64,000 nucleotides of DNA from Bdellovibrio sp. NC01 (lineage in GTDB: Bacteria; Bdellovibrionota; Bdellovibrionia; Bdellovibrionales; Bdellovibrionaceae). Location of the stretch: contig NZ_CP030034.1 in NCBI RefSeq assembly GCF_006874625.1, positions 2,046,001-2,110,000 of the forward strand, written 5' to 3'. The position numbers were made by a program, and so were the translations under genes. Shown in pieces: positions 1-8,397 of this stretch. Numbering within the stretch: position 1 is the stretch's first letter; the number at the start of each line of letters is the position of its first letter. The notes below the pieces were generated by a model, which saw only the letters and a program-made list of their open reading frames with translations, ran no database searches and was not told where the DNA came from.

Positions 1-1367
1 CTTCTTCACCAACAAGTATGCTTCATGTAGAATCAGCAAGTGTTGTCGGCAATCAATCGATGGTACTCTTAAAAGGCAACCAACCAGCGGGTGACGTTGA
101 TGACAATTCTGCTGTCAGCATGGATTTCACTTTAACGGATTCAAATACGAACGCTCCAACAAACCCACAAGCGCGCATCGCTGCAAAAGTAGGTTCGATT
201 CATGGAACTGCAGCTGGTGAAGCTTCGGGACAATTGGCGTTCTATACATCCGTAGGCGACACGACCAACCAAACTTTCAATACCAACACCCTTGTTGAAC
301 GCATGCGTATCACTGAAAACGGTGACGTTGGAATCGGCACATCAAGTCCTGGCATTAACAACGATTTAATGGGTCGTACTTTCCTAACACTTAAAGGAAG
401 AGGCACAACCGCACCGTACGGTTCAGGTATCTTGCAATTAACTTCGAATGCAGTTGATGGCGTGGGAACTAATCTGGGTAATATTGAATGGATGGATCTA
501 AATAATAATCAGGCCAGCCAACGTGTTGGTTATATCAGCATGGGCACATCAACTGCGACGGCAAACAACCGCGGCGCTGACATGGCGTTCGCAACAAGAC
601 CAGACGCTGGCACTGGTGCCATTGAGCGCATGAGAATCAACGCTATCGGTAACGTCGCCATCGGTACAACTAATAATAATATCAATGGTAAATCATCAGC
701 TCTACTAGTCAGCAGTTCCAACGCGAATGGCTGGGCCATCTCAACTTATATTCCGACGACAGCAAATGCCAACCAAATTACATTCAACAATCCAAATGGC
801 GAAGTGGGTGTGATTAACACATCCGGCTCAACGACAACATACAGCACGACATCAGACCGTCGCATGAAAACCAACATCGCAGACCTCGATGCCGAGAAAA
901 ACGATGCGATCTTCGACAAACTCCAACCACGCAAATGGAACTGGAAATACGAACAAGGCCAACCGCAAGGCGAAGGATTTATCGCTCAAGAACTTTATGA
1001 GTTGATCCCAGCAGCTGTCAGCAAAGGCGAAGGCTCAGCCAATAGCAAACCTGGCGACAAAGATTTTAAAATGTGGACCGTCGACTATAGTAAGCTCACG
1101 CCTTATCTTGTCGCGGAAGCAAAATATTTGAAAAAGAAAATTGTAGATCTAACTGCAAAAGTGCAAACATTGTTCACAACAACTGACCAACACTCCCGCG
1201 AAATCGCGTCACTTAAAGAGCAAAATATTGTGATGAGAAAAAACTCAGAACAATTACGTCACGAGAACGAAAAAATAAAAGCCAACGCACTTCACTTGGA
1301 ACAACAAAACCAAATGATGAAGTCCTACCTATGCAAAAAAGACCCAAGCGCCCCATTCTGCAAATAA
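1..1367 (+). CDS. Fibre/adhesin with C-terminal endosialidase-type chaperone (5' truncated)
   Basis: The reading frame is already open at the left edge (S-S-P-T-S precedes the first Met at 18), so the true start lies outside the window. The visible part has repeats of the type ERMRI..NG-VGIGT(S)SP, typical of phage-tail-like fibres. About residue 280 from the first Met a TTSDRRMKTNI motif opens a peptidase S74 (intramolecular chaperone of endosialidase) domain with GFIAQELYELIP. A coiled coil follows (about 370-430), ending CKKDPSAPFCK. In this family the chaperone trimerises the fibre and cuts itself off at the Ser of the SD motif. Bdellovibrio species carry many such fibre-like surface proteins, so a prey- or surface-binding role is plausible but inferred. 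Confidence 0.85.
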   Translation, partial: SSPTSMLHVESASVVGNQSMVLLKGNQPAGDVDDNSAVSMDFTLTDSNTNAPTNPQARIAAKVGSIHGTAAGEASGQLAFYTSVGDTTNQTFNTNTLVERMRITENGDVGIGTSSPGINNDLMGRTFLTLKGRGTTAPYGSGILQLTSNAVDGVGTNLGNIEWMDLNNNQASQRVGYISMGTSTATANNRGADMAFATRPDAGTGAIERMRINAIGNVAIGTTNNNINGKSSALLVSSSNANGWAISTYIPTTANANQITFNNPNGEVGVINTSGSTTTYSTTSDRRMKTNIADLDAEKNDAIFDKLQPRKWNWKYEQGQPQGEGFIAQELYELIPAAVSKGEGSANSKPGDKDFKMWTVDYSKLTPYLVAEAKYLKKKIVDLTAKVQTLFTTTDQHSREIASLKEQNIVMRKNSEQLRHENEKIKANALHLEQQNQMMKSYLCKKDPSAPFCK

Positions 1368-1449
1368 CCCCAACGCAAACACTCAACCAAAAGTAAGTCC
1401 ATACCTTCTCGACGAAAACCAAAAATAAGCCACACCCGTCCCGGTCCGC

Positions 1450-1713
1450 TTTCGATCTCATAGTCGCAAACTCTGTCGACATTTTTTTGATTCTTATTAT
1501 TCGAAGATACATTTTCTGAAGAAGTATTTCAGCGCTTCTGCGTAGAGCGGCCTTCGTCGGCGCCACGATGGCGCGAACCACAGCGCAGCTGTGGCGACGA
1601 TCGAGCCCGGACGGCGTGCCGCTCGAAGAAGAAGTGCTGAAATACTTCTTCAGAAAATCCCCGCACTACGAAAAACGAAGACCCAAAAAGTACGAAGCCC
1701 GTCCGACTATGAA
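1450..1713. repeat. Long imperfect palindrome in a 403-bp gene-free stretch
   Basis: The stretch 1368-1770 has no convincing gene. Its core is an inverted repeat: arm 1511-1538 (begins attttctgaagaag) matches arm 1631-1658 at 27 of 28 positions, and the one mismatch (g1534/t1635) would be a G-U pair in RNA. Inside, gagcggc 1545-1551 pairs with gccgctc 1618-1624, and two local hairpins lie at 1561-1573 and 1578-1594. Outside, tcatagtcg (1458-1467 region) mirrors cgactatga at 1704-1713, with patchy similarity between. The whole could fold as one long structure. It may be a decayed MITE-like element, a structured RNA or a large bidirectional terminator. Confidence 0.7.
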
Positions 1714-1770
1714 TCGAAACGGGCTCAGATCTCCCCCACAGAGATAATCTTTTAAATCTAAATTTGAATA

Positions 1771-2247
1771 TTAAAGCGCTTGCGCTTTAGCGATGATCGC
1801 TGGAACTTGATCAAGGTGCGCTTTACCGTACTTGATCATAGCGATTGCATCTTTTTGAAGAAGTTTACCTTGCGCCATTTTTTCGCAAAGAACTGGCTCC
1901 AAAGGATCTGTGATTGTGTACACGCTTACGTGTTGTGGCCACAAGTTATCTTCAGAGTTCGCGCCACCCATGCACAATGGAATATAGTGATCGATTTTGA
2001 ATTTTTGACGATCCATTTGCAAAGTGCGGTAGCCGATTTTGTCGTATTCACGGAAAACGTCTTTTTTAGTGCCTGAATCAACATTGCGTTCGCAGTAGTT
2101 AATACCTTCTGGATAGCGGTGTGATGTTGGACGTGTGCAAAGAGCACCAGGAGTTAGGTTAGCGTCTGGGCCTTTTGGGAATTGATCCGCAGCCTGAGAC
2201 ACAACAGAAACAAGGGACACAAGAGCAAGAGCGATTAACGTCTTCAT
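1771..2247 (-). CDS. Exported HNH-like nuclease domain protein
   Basis: The start is placed at 2247 because GGAGATAGA sits directly upstream and the first residues (MKTLIALALVSLVSVVSQAA) form a signal peptide; a longer frame upstream has no ribosome site. The mature protein is about 140 residues. The motif KIDHYIPLCMGGANSEDNLWPQ region resembles the His-Xn-Asn-Xn core of HNH endonucleases (D-H-x-P-L, then N-S-x-x-N-L-W-P). The product is likely secreted to the periplasm or outside. A role in DNA degradation is inferred from the motif only. It is a single gene with a terminator-bearing gap on its upstream side. Confidence 0.7.
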   Translation of the reverse strand: MKTLIALALVSLVSVVSQAADQFPKGPDANLTPGALCTRPTSHRYPEGINYCERNVDSGTKKDVFREYDKIGYRTLQMDRQKFKIDHYIPLCMGGANSEDNLWPQHVSVYTITDPLEPVLCEKMAQGKLLQKDAIAMIKYGKAHLDQVPAIIAKAQAL

Positions 2248-2373
2248 TCTATCTCCAAATAGACCATCATTTACGGCGATGGGTAGAAACGCCGGACCGT
2301 ATCTCCGACTTATATTTGCGTTCGTGCGGTTACTGATAGCCGTGAGATTTCTTACTTGCAATCAAAATAAAAA

Positions 2374-2398
2374 AGGTCTGCGCTTTTGACGCAGACCT
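2374..2398 (-). terminator. Intrinsic terminator of the H1-like gene
   Basis: A 9-bp perfect stem (aggtctgcg 2374-2382 with cgcagacct 2390-2398) has a 7-nt loop. On the minus strand it is followed by a T-rich run (complement of 2364-2373). It lies just past the stop of the gene at 2458-3393, which it probably terminates. Confidence 0.8.
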
Positions 2399-2457
2399 AA
2401 AATAAACAATTTCCAGTGGATTAACAATTGTAAATCCATGATTTTACAGCGTTTGGA

Positions 2458-3393
2458 TTAGTATTCGTCCTCTTCGACGCCGCCACCGCTGTCGCCCATA
2501 CCACGAACTTCTTCGATGTAGGCGCTTGTATCTTCTTCAAATTCGTTTTCACCCACTGATTCATCGATCTCAAGCTCTTGAATAGCAGCCAAGAAGTCTT
2601 TTTCAGTGCGCAAATCACGACGGATCATCTCCAAGAATTTATCTGGATAACGAGACGTCAACTCTTCTACGTAACGCTCAAGTTTACCATCTTGAAGGAT
2701 CTTCTTACGAACTTGGATTTTCTTCCAGAACATCAAGTAGTGGAAACGGCAGTAAGCATCAACAACTGCGATCTGATCGCAATCACGAGCACGGCAGTAA
2801 CGACGACCTTCAGCATCTGTCAGGATGATTTCTTCATCTGATTTTGCTTTCTCTTCGCCCGTCCACTCTTCAACAAGATCCACATCTTCTTCAGACTCTT
2901 CAACGGCTTTCAGTTCTTCTTCGTACTCGCCGATTTCATCGCCCATCATGTCGTCATCGGCGATAAAGTCATCATCAAGATCAGATTCTTCTTTTTCTTT
3001 ACCTTTAGCAGCCTTGCCTTTTTTAGGAGCTTTCGCATCCTTCTTAGGAGCTTCTTTAGCAGCCGCAGGTTGAGGCGCTGCTGCTTTCGCAGGAGCTTTT
3101 TTCGCCGTCTCTTTAGCTTCGGCTTTTACTTCCTTCGCAGCAGGTTTTGCTGCAGGAGTTTTTGCTTCCGCTTTCGCAACGGGTTTGGCTTTCGCTTCAA
3201 CCTTTTTCTTAAGCTCAGGTTTTTTTGAAGCCGCTGCCTTCGCAGGAGCTTTTGCTTCAACCTTTTTCTTCACGACAGTTTTTGGTGCCGCTTTTTTAGC
3301 TGGAGCTGGCTTTGCAGCCGCTTTCGCTGGAGCTTTTTTTACAGGTTTTGCTGCGGCTTTCGCTGCAGGCTTCTTTTTAACGATTTTTGCCAT
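2458..3393 (-). CDS. Histone H1-like Lys/Ala/Pro-rich protein with Cys/His zinc-finger-like motif
   Basis: The protein has 311 residues in two halves. Residues 1 to about 130 are made almost entirely of K, A, P and E in PAKK/KAPAKAA repeats, like bacterial H1-type or AlgP-type DNA-binding tails. A strongly acidic linker follows (about 135-190). The C-terminal part is globular and contains YCRARDCDQIAVVDAYCRFH (about 200-219), a C-x4-C-x9-C-x2-H pattern like small WRKY19/EsV-1-7 type zinc fingers. It then continues as a helical region and an acidic tail. A nucleoid or transcription-associated role is inferred; I do not recognise a named family. Confidence 0.75.
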   Translation of the reverse strand: MAKIVKKKPAAKAAAKPVKKAPAKAAAKPAPAKKAAPKTVVKKKVEAKAPAKAAASKKPELKKKVEAKAKPVAKAEAKTPAAKPAAKEVKAEAKETAKKAPAKAAAPQPAAAKEAPKKDAKAPKKGKAAKGKEKEESDLDDDFIADDDMMGDEIGEYEEELKAVEESEEDVDLVEEWTGEEKAKSDEEIILTDAEGRRYCRARDCDQIAVVDAYCRFHYLMFWKKIQVRKKILQDGKLERYVEELTSRYPDKFLEMIRRDLRTEKDFLAAIQELEIDESVGENEFEEDTSAYIEEVRGMGDSGGGVEEDEY

Positions 3394-3529
3394 ATTGTAC
3401 CTAGGTTAGCTAAAACTGATTGAGGCTATTCAACAAGATCAGACGCACACTCGCATCAAGCATTGCGTCATGAAGACCTACTTCAACAGCCTGATACAAG
3501 CTGTGATGTATTTATAAATTTGTGTCAAC

Positions 3530-4516
3530 TCATTTTACGATAATTGCGCCGTCTTGACTGCGCACAAAAATACTTCCGCGTTGACCTTCACCGCGCAAAC
3601 GACCACGCACGCTTTTCTCAGAGCTTAATTTGTTCACACGAAGTTCGTTAGGAACAAAAATATCACCTTCGATTGTAAGCAGATTGACGCTCGCTCCCGA
3701 GCCCGCAGGTGCTTGAACTTGCACGCGACCTGCTTTGGATTTGATATCGACTTCAGAATCCATCGCCATTTGCACTGTGACAGAACCTTCTTGATTTTGA
3801 CCATCCACGCGTCCTTGGAAACCTTGGATATTCAAACCACCTTTGCCATTTTCAAATTGCAAAGTTCCTGTGCCCTGCAAAATTTTAGCAGGACCAATTT
3901 GTGAAGTGATTGCGCAAAAGCCATGCACTTTCTCAAGAGAAAGTGGACCTGTGAACAAAGAGGCATCAACGTCGCCTTGGACATTCTTAATGCTCATGCT
4001 ACCTGCATAAGTGTCCGCACTGACTTTCCCTGTATGATCTGCGACGTTCACGTCACCTTTTTGCACGTAAACTTGCAAGTTGCCGGAGCCATTCAACGAA
4101 GACACGCGGCCCTGAGTCAAACTCACCTTCAAGTCTTTGCTCCATTTTTGCGCAACAACGGAGCCACCGCGCAAATGAATTTCCGTGGGAACGGGTAAAC
4201 CTGAAATCTCAATTTTTCTCAGTTGTGATGACGCTTTTGGCAAGATATTCATCCAGGCTTTTTTGCCGTCGTATTCATTCATACGCACTTCGATGATATT
4301 ATCTTTTTTGGAGATCACATAAGCGCCTTCTGCCGAAGAATTCTCGTCAACACCGACTACTTTCACGGCATTACTTCCCGGGATAGAAACAAGCTGGACC
4401 TGCGCTTCAAGTCCTTTAAGGACCAAACGATCGCCTTCTTGAACTGGCACAGCAAAAGCCGCTGCGAAAACAGGCTGAATAATAAGCTTTGCTAGAATGA
4501 GGCTCATCGCTGACAT
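3530..4516 (-). CDS. Exported DUF4097-like (adhesin-type beta-helix) protein
   Basis: The protein has 328 residues. GGAGA precedes the ATG by about 8 nt. The N-terminus (to about residue 22, ...PVFAAAFA) is a signal peptide. The rest is short repeated beta-strand units (GKVSADTYAGSMSIKNVQGDV, then GRVDGQNQEGSVTVQ and similar), the pattern of the DUF4097/GIN putative adhesin families, which build a right-handed beta-helix in the envelope. The target is unknown. It is transcribed away from the thiolase operon, sharing a 94-bp divergent gap. Confidence 0.7.
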   Translation of the reverse strand: MSAMSLILAKLIIQPVFAAAFAVPVQEGDRLVLKGLEAQVQLVSIPGSNAVKVVGVDENSSAEGAYVISKKDNIIEVRMNEYDGKKAWMNILPKASSQLRKIEISGLPVPTEIHLRGGSVVAQKWSKDLKVSLTQGRVSSLNGSGNLQVYVQKGDVNVADHTGKVSADTYAGSMSIKNVQGDVDASLFTGPLSLEKVHGFCAITSQIGPAKILQGTGTLQFENGKGGLNIQGFQGRVDGQNQEGSVTVQMAMDSEVDIKSKAGRVQVQAPAGSGASVNLLTIEGDIFVPNELRVNKLSSEKSVRGRLRGEGQRGSIFVRSQDGAIIVK

Positions 4517-4610
4517 GCGTTGTCTCCAAGGTCTGATGGTGTGTGATGTCTTGACTCAGACTCTATTTAAGTAAATCTTTTTACGATTTTCAACATTAAG
4601 AGGTGAATAA

Positions 4611-5786
4611 ATGGAAAATGTAGTGATTGTCAGCAGCGTAAGAACCCCAGTGGCTTCTTTCCAAGGCGCGTTCGGATCTGTACCTGCACCAAAGCTCGGT
4701 GCAGCAGCTATCAAAGAGGCGCTAAATCGTGCGCAAGTTTCTCCAAATGAAGTTGATGAAGTGATCATGGGCGAGGTCTTGACTGCAGGTGTTGGTCAAG
4801 CTCCAGCTCGTCAAGCGGCGTTGTATGCAGGACTTAGCAACAACACTCCAGCAATGACGATCAATAAAGTTTGTGGTTCTGGTTTGAAAGCCGTCATGCT
4901 TGCGGCAGATAACATCCAATTGGGTAATACAAAAATCGCAATCGCTGGCGGTCAAGAGAACATGACTTTGGCTCCGCACTTGCTTGAAAATTCTCGTTCT
5001 GGTTACCGCATGGGTCCGACACAAATGACAGACTCTATGATCAAAGACGGTTTGTGGGATCCATACAACAATTTCCACATGGGTAATGCGGCAGAAATCT
5101 GCGTGAAAGAACATAACTTCACTCGTGAAGAACAAGATGCTTTCGCAGTTGATTCCTACAAAAAAGCACAAAAAGCTTGGGCTGATGGCGCATTCAAAAA
5201 TGAAATCGTTGCAGTAACAGTTGAGGGCCGCAAAGGCGCCGTAACTGTTGATAAAGACGAAGAGCCATTCAACACAAACTTCGATAAAATTCCTGGTTTG
5301 AAACCAGCTTTCGATAAAGCAGGCACTATCACTGCGGCGAACGCTTCAAAAATCAACGACGGTGGCGCAGCTCACGTGTTGATGTCTGAAAGCGAAGCTA
5401 AAAAACGTGGTTTGAAACCACTTGCGAAAATCGTTGCTCACGGCACATTCGCACACGAACCAAAATACTTCACAACAGCTCCAGTCGGCGCGATCAAAAA
5501 AGCGTTGTCTAAAGCAGGTTTGAATGTTGGTGATATCGATCTTTGGGAGATCAACGAAGCATTCGCAGTTGTGACTCAAGTTGCAATGAAAGAACTTGAA
5601 ATCCCTGCAGCAAAAGTAAACGTACACGGTGGTGCGGTTGCGATCGGTCATCCGATCGGTGCTTCTGGTGCGCGTATCTTGACGACTCTTGTGCATGCTC
5701 TTCACACTCACAACAAACGCTATGGTCTAGCGACTTTGTGTATCGGTGGTGGTGAAGCAGTCGCTTTGATTATTGAAAAAGCGTAG
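4611..5786 (+). CDS. atoB: Acetyl-CoA C-acetyltransferase (thiolase)
   Basis: It condenses two acetyl-CoA to acetoacetyl-CoA, or runs in the reverse direction. Its length of 391 aa is usual for the family. The active-site residues are all visible: Cys88 in NKVCGSG, His347 in GHPIGASGAR, and Cys377 in CIGGGEA, almost the same positions as in E. coli AtoB. It is first in a three-gene operon with both CoA-transferase subunits (6 bp and 3 bp gaps). The operon therefore likely takes acetoacetate plus succinyl-CoA (or another CoA donor) to two acetyl-CoA. AtoB is the best label, although PhaA-type thiolases are alike in sequence. Confidence 0.95.
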   Translation: MENVVIVSSVRTPVASFQGAFGSVPAPKLGAAAIKEALNRAQVSPNEVDEVIMGEVLTAGVGQAPARQAALYAGLSNNTPAMTINKVCGSGLKAVMLAADNIQLGNTKIAIAGGQENMTLAPHLLENSRSGYRMGPTQMTDSMIKDGLWDPYNNFHMGNAAEICVKEHNFTREEQDAFAVDSYKKAQKAWADGAFKNEIVAVTVEGRKGAVTVDKDEEPFNTNFDKIPGLKPAFDKAGTITAANASKINDGGAAHVLMSESEAKKRGLKPLAKIVAHGTFAHEPKYFTTAPVGAIKKALSKAGLNVGDIDLWEINEAFAVVTQVAMKELEIPAAKVNVHGGAVAIGHPIGASGARILTTLVHALHTHNKRYGLATLCIGGGEAVALIIEKA

Positions 5787-5792
5787 GCCGCT

Positions 5793-6491
5793 ATGAGCAG
5801 CAAAGTTTATAAAGACGCCATGTCAGCTTTGGCTGGCGTCAAAGACGGAATGACTTTGGTCGTTGGCGGATTTGGTCTTTGTGGTATTCCGGAAAACTGC
5901 ATTTCTGCTTTGACTGAAATCGGCGTAAAAAATCTGACGTGCGTTTCTAACAACGCCGGCGTTGACGATTTCGGTTTGGGTTTGCTTTTGCAAAAACGCC
6001 AAATCAAAAAAATGATTTCATCATACGTTGGTGAAAACGCCTTGTTCGAAAAGTTGTACATGAGCGGTGAACTTGAAGTTGAATTCTGCCCACAAGGCAC
6101 TTTGGCTGAACGCATTCGCGCTGGTGGTGCGGGAATCCCAGGATTCTACACTGCAACGGGCGTGGGTACGCAAATCGCTGAAGGCAAAGAAATCAAAAAC
6201 TTCAACGGTCGCGATTATGTTCTAGAGCGCGGTATTGTTGGCGACTTCGCACTTGTGAAAGCTTGGAAAGGCGACAAGTTCGGAAATTTGATTTTCAGAA
6301 AAACAGCTCGCAACTTTAATCCGATGGCAGCAACCGCTGGTAAAATCACAGTTGTTGAAGTTGAAGAATTAGTTGAAGTTGGCGAATTAGATCCAGATCA
6401 AATTCACACTCCTGGCGTTTACGTACAACGTATCTTCCAAGGTACGAACTACCAAAAACGTATCGAACAAAAAACTGTGAGCAAGGGGTAA
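5793..6491 (+). CDS. scoA: 3-oxoacid CoA-transferase subunit A
   Basis: The protein has 232 residues, a usual length. The N-terminal glycine-rich block [15 protein letters not shown] is the CoA-transferase family I alpha-subunit signature, and the chain later carries ISSYVGEN and [10 protein letters not shown]. It pairs with the next gene to move CoA between succinyl-CoA and acetoacetate (ScoAB) or acetyl-CoA and acetoacetate (AtoDA); sequence alone does not separate these. It lies 6 bp behind the thiolase. Confidence 0.93.
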   Translation: MSSKVYKDAMSALAGVKDGMTLVVGGFGLCGIPENCISALTEIGVKNLTCVSNNAGVDDFGLGLLLQKRQIKKMISSYVGENALFEKLYMSGELEVEFCPQGTLAERIRAGGAGIPGFYTATGVGTQIAEGKEIKNFNGRDYVLERGIVGDFALVKAWKGDKFGNLIFRKTARNFNPMAATAGKITVVEVEELVEVGELDPDQIHTPGVYVQRIFQGTNYQKRIEQKTVSKG

Positions 6492-6494
6492 GTC

Positions 6495-7151
6495 ATGCCA
6501 TTAACAAGAGAACAAATTGCTCAACGTATTTCTAAAGAAGTTCAAGATGGCTACACTGTAAACTTAGGTATCGGCATTCCAACTTTAGTTGCAAACTACA
6601 TCCCTGCCGACAAAACGGTTATGTTACAGAGCGAAAACGGCCTTTTGGGCATGGGTCCCTTCCCGAAAGAATCGGAAGTCGATCCAGATCTTATCAACGC
6701 TGGCAAACAAACTGTGACAACAGTTAAAGGCTCAAGCTTCTTTTCAAGTGCTGACAGCTTTGCGATGATTCGCGGTGGTCACGTTGATTTGACTGTGCTT
6801 GGTGCGATGGAAGTTGACGAACAAGGTTCGATCGCTAACTGGATGGTTCCTGGCAAAATGGTAAAAGGTATGGGCGGCGCCATGGATCTTGTTGCTGGTG
6901 CTCAGAACGTGATCGTGGCCATGCAACACACGGACAAAGAAGGCAATTCTAAGCTTCGTACGAAATGCACTCTGCCTTTGACTGGTATTAAATGTATCAA
7001 GAAAATCGTCAGCGATTTCGGCGTGATCGAAGTAACTCCTCAAGGTTTTGTCTTGAAAGAGTACGCTCCTGATTTGACTCCAGAAAAAGTTTTAGCAGCC
7101 ACTGAAGGCAAGATGACCATCGCGCCTGACTGCAAAGCTATGACGTTCTAG
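6495..7151 (+). CDS. scoB: 3-oxoacid CoA-transferase subunit B
   Basis: The protein has 218 residues. The family signature SENGLLGMGP holds the catalytic glutamate (Glu47), which forms the CoA thioester intermediate. Other typical parts are GIGIPTLVANYIP and GGHVDLTVLGAMEVD. AAGGGG precedes the start, 3 bp after subunit A, so the subunits are co-expressed. The operon ends at a hairpin at 7158-7187. Confidence 0.94.
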   Translation: MPLTREQIAQRISKEVQDGYTVNLGIGIPTLVANYIPADKTVMLQSENGLLGMGPFPKESEVDPDLINAGKQTVTTVKGSSFFSSADSFAMIRGGHVDLTVLGAMEVDEQGSIANWMVPGKMVKGMGGAMDLVAGAQNVIVAMQHTDKEGNSKLRTKCTLPLTGIKCIKKIVSDFGVIEVTPQGFVLKEYAPDLTPEKVLAATEGKMTIAPDCKAMTF

Positions 7152-7157
7152 TTAACA

Positions 7158-7187
7158 ATAGAAGACTCTGGTTACAGGGTCTTCTAT
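7158..7187 (+). terminator. Terminator-like hairpin after the CoA operon
   Basis: A 9-bp stem (atagaagac 7158-7166 with gtcttctat 7179-7187) has a 12-nt loop and lies 6 bp past the scoB stop. The run after it is pyrimidine-rich (ctctctta), not a pure T tract, so it may be a weaker terminator. Confidence 0.6.
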
Positions 7188-7251
7188 CTCTCTTATCTGT
7201 CTTGTTTTGAATCATCTCTGATCTTTAGTCTAGCCTTCGGGTTTTGCTGAA

Positions 7252-7280
7252 TTGCACCTCTGGTTCTTTCCATAGATAAT
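7252..7280 (+). promoter_or_regulatory. Sigma-70-type promoter of the cNMP-binding gene
   Basis: TTGCAC at 7252-7257 and GATAAT at 7275-7280 are separated by exactly 17 bp. A transcript would start near 7287, about 23 nt before the GTG start of the gene at 7310. Confidence 0.55.
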
Positions 7281-7309
7281 CTAAGTCTATTCTTCGAGAG
7301 GACTTACCT

Positions 7310-8293
7310 GTGGCAGACGCAAAGAAAATCGCAAAAGACCATTACTTGTTCCGTGAAGGCGACGCGCCTGATGCGATGTACATCGTAAAATCTGGAACTT
7401 TAGCTGTCACAAAAACTAAAGGTAACACCGAAGTTGTTCTTGCTGAAATTCAAGCCGGCGCAATGGTTGGCGAGATGGCCTTGTTCGACAATAAACCTCG
7501 CAGTGCCAACGTCAAAGCGACTAAAGAAACAGAAGTGATCGCTCTGCCCTATGATTCATTGAACAAACAAATGGATACGTTGCCAGTGTGGGTTCGCGCG
7601 ATCATGAAAAACCTGAATGAAAATTTGCGTGAAGCCAACAAGAAGATCAAACTTCTGGAAAATTCAAATCCGAATGAAGAGCGCTTCCCGCCTCATATCG
7701 TAAATAAATATCTTTCCATTCTAAATTTGGTTGGCAACAAATACGGAAAAGCCGAGCCAAATGATGGTTTGAGCATTTCATCAGTCTTGCTTCGCAACTA
7801 CACAATTCAAATCTTTCAAGAAGCCACAAACAAAATGCAAACTGTTGTGAATGCATTGACGGATCTTGGTTATGTGACTCAAGAAGATCGCGGCGATGGT
7901 TCGCAAAAAATCACGAACCTAAAACCGCAAGAATTGTTTGGCTTTGTTGATTGGTATAACGAGTGGTTGTTCAAACAAGAAAAAGATCGCTTACCAGAAA
8001 TCACAGAAGCTGAAGTCAAAATCTTGAATGGCATTTTGCTATTTGCAAAACGCTCAGAGCCAGATCGTAAAGGTCTTTACAAAGTAAACTTAAACGACGT
8101 ACAGAACGAATCCATGAAAGAAACTGGCAGCTTGATCAAAGTGGATGACGTGAATCCGTTGATCGAGAAAAAATATCTGACGGAAAAAATTATGGACACA
8201 GCCGGCGTGTACATTCTTGTCGAGCTACCTTACGTCGAGCCGCTTGCACGCAACTGGACGCTAGTTAACAACCTCCGTAAAAAACTCAGATAA
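7310..8293 (+). CDS. Cyclic-nucleotide-binding domain protein
   Basis: The start is GTG, with GAGAGGAC about 8 nt upstream. The N-terminal 110 residues are a CRP-like beta-roll: FREGDAPDAMYIVKSG, then a GAMVGEMALFDNKPRSANVKA block that matches the phosphate-binding cassette (GE(M/L)AL...PRSA). The rest (about 120-327) is mostly helical; I see no clear CRP-type helix-turn-helix, though a winged-helix-like part (NALTDLGYVTQEDRGDG) could bind DNA. It may sense cAMP or another nucleotide and act on a partner. It is monocistronic. Confidence 0.8.
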   Translation: MADAKKIAKDHYLFREGDAPDAMYIVKSGTLAVTKTKGNTEVVLAEIQAGAMVGEMALFDNKPRSANVKATKETEVIALPYDSLNKQMDTLPVWVRAIMKNLNENLREANKKIKLLENSNPNEERFPPHIVNKYLSILNLVGNKYGKAEPNDGLSISSVLLRNYTIQIFQEATNKMQTVVNALTDLGYVTQEDRGDGSQKITNLKPQELFGFVDWYNEWLFKQEKDRLPEITEAEVKILNGILLFAKRSEPDRKGLYKVNLNDVQNESMKETGSLIKVDDVNPLIEKKYLTEKIMDTAGVYILVELPYVEPLARNWTLVNNLRKKLR

Positions 8294-8317
8294 TATCCGA
8301 GCAAAAGTTTCAATAGA

Positions 8318-8339
8318 GCGCATGTACTTTAGCATGCGC
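8318..8339 (+). terminator. Hairpin after the cNMP-binding gene
   Basis: A 7-bp GC-rich stem (gcgcatg 8318-8324, catgcgc 8333-8339) has an 8-nt loop. There is no T tract, so it may be a Rho-independent terminator of low strength or an mRNA end stabiliser. Confidence 0.4.
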
Positions 8340-8397
8340 CTCATACACTCAATTACTTCATATTCTTCGATGTTAACATCTTTCTAGAGGATTCCGT

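Noticed and set aside
1213-1581. Minus-strand frame of 122 codons through the fibre gene end and the palindrome
   Set aside because: It lies over a real gene end and a repeat, has no ribosome site and no family-like sequence.
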